In this document: one piece after another, positions 35,434-40,744 of the stretch
How the letters are laid out: each line of letters begins with the position of its first letter
How positions within the stretch are numbered: position 1 is the stretch's first letter
NCBI GenBank assembly: GCA_031547465.1
Contig: JAVBRX010000084.1
Coordinates: 1 to 40,744 of the forward strand
Length of the DNA stretch: 40,744 nucleotides
Reading direction: 5' to 3'
Source: Hohaiivirga sp031547465
Lineage (GTDB): Bacteria > Pseudomonadota > Alphaproteobacteria > Rhizobiales > Beijerinckiaceae
Position numbers and translations under genes: made by a program
Notes under the pieces: model-generated
What the model saw: only the letters and a program-made list of their open reading frames with translations
What the model was told of the DNA's origin: nothing
Database searches by the model: none

Positions 35434-38400
35434 TTATCGATCGTACTGGGGCGGCTGAAGCGATAATGGGCGGTCCGATGGCTGATCCGATCTGAACCCG
35501 CGGTTTCCCCTGCCGCTATTCTCGATCTCTCCGAACACCTTCCGCAGGAAGCCGGGCGCAACGGCGGATAAGGGGCTGACGTTCAGGGTCGGGGAGGACA
35601 CCGGGCCGGACATACGGAAATTGACCGCGAACAGTCCCTCATCCTTTCCGCCGCCGAGAAGCGGCCCGAAAATTGGAAAATTGGCGATGGCATTGTTCAA
35701 CCCGTAAGCCGGAACATAGGTGCCGACGATATCGGTCCTATCCTTCTGGTAATCGATAGATCCGCTCAGCGTGAACCCAAGCTCCGCCCCCCAGATTGCC
35801 ACGTCCTGGAATTCCAGCCGCCCTGCCGTTTTTCTGAATTCAGCCCGGGCCTTGTTGAATACAACCTGATTGATATCGATCTGCTTCGGACGGGATATGC
35901 CCTTGCTGTCCTGCTCCCACACCGTCTGCGACTGCGTCGGAACGATGCGCTTCAACCCAGGTTCATTCTGCACGATGAAGTTGGAGACAACCAGATACCC
36001 GCTCTGCGCCCCATCCCCCCGAACGAACGTGTTCATGATCAACTCACCGCCGGATACGTGGGAGTAGAGGTCGATGAACCGCAGGAGCCGCCCTGCATCA
36101 CCGGACTTGAGAGTGATGACTGTCGCCCCCTCCTGCTGCATCGAGTTTGCCGAAAGCGTCGCCGGACCAAGCCTGGCGCTGGCATTCACATGCCTTATCA
36201 CGCCATCACGGATCGAGGTCTTATAGGTTCCTCCGGTCAGGGCCTCCCCGGAAAATCCGGTGACGATATTCAATGCAGCATCGATCTCGTAATTGGTTCC
36301 GGAGGCATTGCCCGTCGCCGCCGTTCGCCCGCCCTGAGCACCGCCTTTCACATCGTCCTTGGACAGGAACTTAATGAGTCCGCGCCCATCTGCGTTATTG
36401 CCGCGCAGCACGATCTTCGTCGCCTCTCCCACACGTTCGATCTGCGCCTGCATATCGTCGCCCTGAGAAATCTTCAGTGTCGGCAAACTGGCGCGAACGA
36501 GCATGCCGTCATCGGAAACCTCCGCCGTGCCACGAATCTGGACCGGCCCGGCATCGACGATCAGATCCCTCAATATCGTCGTATCATCTCCAGCAACCAG
36601 ATCGAAAGCTATGGATCCTGGCCTTCCTGCCGCCTTGGACCAACCCGGCAGAACCTGATCGATGACCACTTTCACCAGATCGATTTCAACACGGCTGTCT
36701 TTCCGCCCTCCTGGCAAGGGTAGTAAAACCTTTACCGCAACCGGCCCCTTCATCATCGAACCGCTGGGCAGACCAAGCGTTCGCCGTGCCGTATCATCGA
36801 GGATCACGCTTACGGAGGCCTCTCCCCCGGTTTTCATTTTACGGATATCGACTGATGCCGGAGCCCCGGCAAACAGACCAGTGCCTTTAATCGTCAGATC
36901 ACCATTGACGTAGGCCAAGGCCAGATCGGCCTTTTCGAGATCCTGCTCTTTCCAGACATCGTTGAGCGAAAATCCGGTTATCTTTCCCTCGATTCGGATC
37001 GGCATCTTGTCGATCGTTGGAGGCTCCTTGATCGGAATAGTCAGATGAGTATTCAGATCCAGTACTCCACCAAGTTGGTCCGGTTCGAATTCAGCCCCGG
37101 CCATATTCTCAATGGCGGGGCTCCTGAGGAAAGCACCGAGCGCAGCTGCTTTTCCCCAGGTCTTGAAGTCTATCGCAACCGAATCCGACTTGTCCCAATA
37201 ACTGGCGAGAGCGACCTTACCCTCGCCGAGGTGCAGAACCCGCCCGCTTCCGAGATCAATTTTCGCTGTAGGAGCCTCCACAGCAACCGATGCTCCGTCG
37301 ATAAGCCCGGTCACGGCAATATCTCCCAGTTCCGGCAACCCCTCGCCAATAGCCATGCGCCCGTCGACTATGGAAAAGGACAGCAGCATAGACTGCGGAT
37401 CGGTACCCGCACCGGAAATGGCACCGTCGATATCGTTGCCGGAATAATTCATTTTCAGGGACAGATCCTTGACCAGTCCGTCACGCACATGATCGGCGAG
37501 AAACACGCGCACTTTCGGCGCAACAGCTTCCGGCCAGATACGCAACAGCGCACGCGCGGAACTTTCGCGCCCTTGCCCAATGAGCAAAAACGCTCGCGAA
37601 TCATCCGGTTTTCCGTAACTTCCGGTTAGATTGAAATCGATTTTCGGGCCGCGCAGGGAAAACCTCTCCAGTTCGAATGCCTGGCGATAGGTTGCGGCGA
37701 TATCAATGGTCTCCAGAACAACGGGCTCATCCTGCGGGCCTTCTCCCGACAGCATTCCGTGACTGCCACGCAGATCGATCCGCCAGGCCGCATCGGGCAG
37801 CTCGGTTTGTAATTCGCCCTGAAGCTGGAGTTTCGTCTGCCCGCCCACGAACGAGGCATTCTCCACCAGAAGCGTCCGTCGGGATTCATTCCAGGAAATC
37901 GACAGTTCAGCATTATCGACATCGAACGGACCGGTATCCTTGTCATGGATCTGCACGATACCGCCATGGCTGCTCAGCTTGCCGTCTATCCTTTGCAGAT
38001 GCCCGGAATCGATGGCGACATCCACTTTTCCGGAAACACTCATCGTGGTCGAGAATGGCGCCGCCGACATACCGGTCAGTAGCAGAACATCCTGTACCGG
38101 AGCCTCTTCGATCTGGATCGTGCTGGAATAGCCATCCGCATCGTCGTCAGGTTCGATCGTACCGGAAAGCCGCCATTGCCCCCGCAAACCGGAAAAGGCC
38201 GCATGGAATGTCCGCCCGTTCGATTCCGTTCGTGCAAACAGCGCATCCACATCCTCAAAACGCGCCCGCACAAATTGCGTACCATCGACCAGGGTCAATC
38301 GCGCATGCATCAGCTTGGCATATTCGAGCGTACCAAGGATACCTTCCGTTCCAGCCGTCTGGTTGAAAATCTGCTCCGCCACCACCGACACTGGCGACGG

Positions 38401-38976
38401 GCCATTTGCCGATTTTTTGTCCGGACGGGAAGCTGTTTCGGCAGTGGGGGCATCTGGATGCGGCTGCGCATTGCGGATTGCTCCAGGAGCCTCTGAAGAA
38501 GGCGTATCAGCCGGAAGAAGGCTGAGAGAACCGTTCTTGTTGAGAGACAACCGGAATTGCGGGGAATCGATCTCAATGGCACGAGGCGCGAGTTGTCCCA
38601 TGAAAAGCCGCGACAAGGCGATGCTGATCGCAGCCCGTGGCGCACGCGCCACGACCGCCCCCGCCGGATTGCGGATTTCAAGATCGTCAACCCTCAAGGC
38701 CGGAGATCCGTCATGAAGCTGAAGGGAGGCTTCGCCAGTCACGACACTCCAACCTGGCCCCACCTGCCTGGCCAAGGATTGCGCGATAACATCCGGCACC
38801 TTGCCGATGGCAACCGGCCCGAGGCTGAGGCGCAGATAAAGCCCCCCCATCGCCAGAAGGATGAGACCGACAACCCCGCCCAGACACAGGAGAACAATAT
38901 TAGGCCAGCGTGACCGTCGTACCTGTCGCCGCCGGATCACCCCTCTGCGCGCCGGTCTGATTCTCAACTCTCTCAT
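35434..38976 (-). CDS. AsmA/YhdP-like envelope protein (DUF3971)
   Basis: A very large protein of 1180 residues. A basic cytoplasmic start (RPARRGVIRRRQVRRSR) is followed by one membrane helix at about 26-49, and the rest is predicted periplasmic and beta-rich. Early residues include the AsmA-like pattern VVTGEASLQLHDGSPALRVDDLEI, and the C-terminal part has YQKDRTDIVGTYVPAYGLNN and FGPLLGGGKDEGLFAVNFRM, typical of the AsmA_2/DUF3971 tail. Relatives (YhdP, TamB, AsmA) form bridges moving phospholipids to the outer membrane. Residues about 155-190 are Pro/Ser/Ala-rich and low complexity (TPSSEAPGAIRNAQPHPDAP). The ATG at 38976 has only a weak ribosome site. Transport function is inferred from the family. 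Confidence 0.85.
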   Translation of the reverse strand: MRELRIRPARRGVIRRRQVRRSRWPNIVLLCLGGVVGLILLAMGGLYLRLSLGPVAIGKVPDVIAQSLARQVGPGWSVVTGEASLQLHDGSPALRVDDLEIRNPAGAVVARAPRAAISIALSRLFMGQLAPRAIEIDSPQFRLSLNKNGSLSLLPADTPSSEAPGAIRNAQPHPDAPTAETASRPDKKSANGPSPVSVVAEQIFNQTAGTEGILGTLEYAKLMHARLTLVDGTQFVRARFEDVDALFARTESNGRTFHAAFSGLRGQWRLSGTIEPDDDADGYSSTIQIEEAPVQDVLLLTGMSAAPFSTTMSVSGKVDVAIDSGHLQRIDGKLSSHGGIVQIHDKDTGPFDVDNAELSISWNESRRTLLVENASFVGGQTKLQLQGELQTELPDAAWRIDLRGSHGMLSGEGPQDEPVVLETIDIAATYRQAFELERFSLRGPKIDFNLTGSYGKPDDSRAFLLIGQGRESSARALLRIWPEAVAPKVRVFLADHVRDGLVKDLSLKMNYSGNDIDGAISGAGTDPQSMLLSFSIVDGRMAIGEGLPELGDIAVTGLIDGASVAVEAPTAKIDLGSGRVLHLGEGKVALASYWDKSDSVAIDFKTWGKAAALGAFLRSPAIENMAGAEFEPDQLGGVLDLNTHLTIPIKEPPTIDKMPIRIEGKITGFSLNDVWKEQDLEKADLALAYVNGDLTIKGTGLFAGAPASVDIRKMKTGGEASVSVILDDTARRTLGLPSGSMMKGPVAVKVLLPLPGGRKDSRVEIDLVKVVIDQVLPGWSKAAGRPGSIAFDLVAGDDTTILRDLIVDAGPVQIRGTAEVSDDGMLVRASLPTLKISQGDDMQAQIERVGEATKIVLRGNNADGRGLIKFLSKDDVKGGAQGGRTAATGNASGTNYEIDAALNIVTGFSGEALTGGTYKTSIRDGVIRHVNASARLGPATLSANSMQQEGATVITLKSGDAGRLLRFIDLYSHVSGGELIMNTFVRGDGAQSGYLVVSNFIVQNEPGLKRIVPTQSQTVWEQDSKGISRPKQIDINQVVFNKARAEFRKTAGRLEFQDVAIWGAELGFTLSGSIDYQKDRTDIVGTYVPAYGLNNAIANFPIFGPLLGGGKDEGLFAVNFRMSGPVSSPTLNVSPLSAVAPGFLRKVFGEIENSGRGNRGFRSDQPSDRPLSLQPPQYDR

Positions 38977-39154
38977 CCCGTACCGGTTTGCCCTAGATAA
39001 GCACTACGATTAATCTCATGATCGGGCATTTCCTTCGACCTGCCGCGTCGAATCGGCCCGTTGAACCGTCTTACCCTGCGTCATTGGCGCTGTCAGGAAT
39101 GCCGGACCGTCTCATTTACCGAAACACCTTCATTCCGTCGAAAGGAAGGCAAAC

Positions 39155-39619
39155 ATGCTTTTAAAGGTTGGGGATAACGCGCCACCCTTCGCCTTGCCCG
39201 ATCAGAGCGGACACACCGTCAGTCTGGAGGGTTTCAAGGGCCGCAAGCTCGTACTCTACGCCTACCCGAAAGATAACACCTCCGGCTGCACACTCGAAGC
39301 GCAATCCTTCCAGTCGCTCAAAGAGGAGTTCTTGGCGGCAGGCGCGGACATCGTCGGCGTTTCGCCCGATAGCCAGAAAAGCCACGACCGTTTTTGTGGC
39401 AAATACGATCTCGATTTCACTCTCGTTTCTGACGAAAGCAAGGAAATGCTCGACGCCTACGGTGTTTGGACCGAAAAGAGCGTGTACGGGCGCAAATACA
39501 TGGGCGTAGAGCGCACCACGTTCCTCATCGGCCCGGACGGGCGCATCGTCCAGATCTGGCCGAAGGTGAAAGTGCCGGGACATGCGGCGGAAGTGCTGAA
39601 AGCAGTGAAAGAATTATAG
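39155..39619 (+). CDS. bcp: Thiol peroxidase / peroxiredoxin, Bcp type
   Basis: The 154-residue cytosolic peroxidase reduces hydrogen peroxide and organic peroxides using thioredoxin. The peroxidatic cysteine is Cys45 in KDNTSGCTLEAQ; the usual Pro before Gly-Cys is Ser here. E. coli Bcp has a resolving cysteine five residues later, absent here (Gln50); the only other cysteine is Cys81 in DRFCGKYDLDF, so the enzyme is 1-Cys or uses an atypical partner. The C-terminal VERTTFLIGPDGRIVQIWPKVKV is normal for the family. The ATG at 39155 has AAGGAAGG about six bases upstream. Confidence 0.93.
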   Translation: MLLKVGDNAPPFALPDQSGHTVSLEGFKGRKLVLYAYPKDNTSGCTLEAQSFQSLKEEFLAAGADIVGVSPDSQKSHDRFCGKYDLDFTLVSDESKEMLDAYGVWTEKSVYGRKYMGVERTTFLIGPDGRIVQIWPKVKVPGHAAEVLKAVKEL

Positions 39620-39678
39620 TATCATCCGCCCCTGTTGATATTCTCATATCTCATCATCACGACCTACGGAGAGAGCTT

Positions 39679-40744
39679 TTGCAATCTAACGTTATTAGGC
39701 AAAAGGCACTATTGCGAGCTTCATATAGCAACAGGGTATTTAACGTTGTCGGATCCCCCCAAGACGACAGCGTTTTCAATCGAATTATGACTGAAGATGG
39801 GGCTTGGGAACCAGAGGTGATGGATGTCATGGCCTCACTGGTTCGACCCACCGACATATGCTTGGACATCGGCGCTAATTTAGGTGCCCACACTATGATT
39901 CTGGCGGATTTAGCTTCACAAGGCAAAGTATTTTCTTTTGAGCCATCATCTCTCAATGCCCGTTATCTGCGCGAGAATATTACGGCCAATAAACTCGAAA
40001 ATGCAAAATGCGTTCAAGTTGCCCTTGGCCGTGAGCGAAAAATGAAGGAGCTTACAAGCATTCCCGGGTGGGAGGGTTGTTCATTTGTAAGCCCCGATGG
40101 GGATGTAGATGCCGTTGTGGAGAAGGCTTGGGGGCCCAATATTGTAACAACGAAGGAATCCATAGATGTCGATACGCTTGACCATTGGGTTGCCCAGAAT
40201 GCCCTCAGTCACATAGACTTCGTGAAGATGGATGTTGAAGGCAGCGAACCTGCTGTATTGGAGGGTGGATTAGCCACATTCGAGCGCTTTCGTCCTAAAC
40301 TTATTGTCGAGTTTAACAGGAATAGCTTGGCTTTTTACTATGGAGCAAAACCAAGTGAATTTTATGAACAGCTATCAAAGCTGTATTCATTCATATACAT
40401 CATTCATGATGAGCGCGGATTGCAGCCTACCAGAGTTTCCTCGTTCGAGGAGATTGCGCCACTATTAGATTTGTCGGGACATTGGTGGGTCGATCTGCTT
40501 TGTCTCACACAGCCTTATGAGCAGATTGCCCAGCCTCGATCCGTTATAAGCACTCCATCTTCGAGCAAAAAGGTTGTCTACTTTTCGAGGGTAGACCTTA
40601 GCCGAGTAGATAATGGGGGTGGACTGATTTGCCGCAACACCGCTCGGCGCATTGCGCAGACAAAAGGTGTCGAACTTACGATCTGTTGTGTTGGCCCCAA
40701 GGGTCAAGTTGAGAAAACTTCCACATTCGCCAATTCAATCGGGG
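39679..40744 (+). CDS. FkbM-family methyltransferase fused to a probable glycosyltransferase domain, cut by window edge
   Basis: The frame is open from a TTG at 39679 to the right edge, at least 355 residues. The TTG has GGAGAG about five bases upstream; the first ATG is at 39787 and would remove part of the region before the SAM site. The SAM-binding motif LDIGANLGAHT is at about 62-72, FSFEPSSLNARYLREN follows, and the FkbM signature FVKMDVEGSEPAVLEGG covers about 182-198. From about residue 298 a new segment begins, KKVVYFSRVDLSRVDNGGG, which looks like the first strand and glycine loop of a GT-B glycosyltransferase. Codon use is AT-richer than all neighbours, suggesting transfer or a polysaccharide island. 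The sugar or lipid target is unknown. Confidence 0.8.
   Translation, partial: MQSNVIRQKALLRASYSNRVFNVVGSPQDDSVFNRIMTEDGAWEPEVMDVMASLVRPTDICLDIGANLGAHTMILADLASQGKVFSFEPSSLNARYLRENITANKLENAKCVQVALGRERKMKELTSIPGWEGCSFVSPDGDVDAVVEKAWGPNIVTTKESIDVDTLDHWVAQNALSHIDFVKMDVEGSEPAVLEGGLATFERFRPKLIVEFNRNSLAFYYGAKPSEFYEQLSKLYSFIYIIHDERGLQPTRVSSFEEIAPLLDLSGHWWVDLLCLTQPYEQIAQPRSVISTPSSSKKVVYFSRVDLSRVDNGGGLICRNTARRIAQTKGVELTICCVGPKGQVEKTSTFANSIG

Overview
The window looks like a chromosomal segment of an alphaproteobacterium of the Rhizobiales (Hyphomicrobiales). The evidence is the comEC / gltX / gltA block, the iscS-sufBCD-sufS-sufT-sufA operon next to a small alpha/beta hydrolase and tyrS, short palindromic intergenic repeats of the kind common in that order, and a perfect match to the Irr (ICE) operator pattern upstream of the suf operon. 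Genus cannot be fixed from the sequence alone. Most genes are GC-rich with GC-biased third positions. The right edge, the middle of one kinase gene and one intergenic stretch are clearly more AT-rich.

Layout. 1-5130: a comEC-type DNA-uptake channel gene leaving the left edge (minus), then glutamyl-tRNA synthetase and citrate synthase (plus), ended by a strong terminator shared with the facing operon. 5167-10129: a complete branched-chain amino-acid ABC transporter on the minus strand, livK-livH-livM-livG-livF, tightly overlapped except for a hairpin between livK and livH. 10441-13932: envelope and small housekeeping genes (DUF218/YdcF-like, O-antigen ligase/polymerase-like, DUF599, acylphosphatase). 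14106-17591: biotin-carrying acyl-CoA carboxylase alpha subunit, a conserved 140-residue protein of unknown function, an AT-rich intergenic stretch and a TfoX-N domain protein. 17652-24831: the Fe-S cluster assembly operon, transcribed right to left, with a cluster of palindromic repeats inserted between sufD and sufS. 25126-27107: alpha/beta hydrolase and tyrosyl-tRNA synthetase.

27173-35257 is the accessory highlight: a full DMSO/TMAO respiration system (DorA/TorA molybdoenzyme, DorC/TorC pentaheme quinol dehydrogenase, DorD/TorD chaperone, DorR/TorR response regulator and a hybrid histidine kinase). Its genes lie in four separately oriented units rather than one operon. The kinase has no membrane segments and no periplasmic domain, so it cannot sense substrate the way E. 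coli TorS/TorT does. Both control regions carry AACAG-type motifs resembling TorR boxes.

35434-39619: a large AsmA/YhdP-like envelope protein and a Bcp-type peroxiredoxin. The right edge holds an AT-richer gene, cut by the window, that fuses an FkbM methyltransferase to what looks like the beginning of a glycosyltransferase domain. It is probably the start of a polysaccharide island. No tRNA, rRNA, CRISPR array, transposase or prophage gene was recognised.
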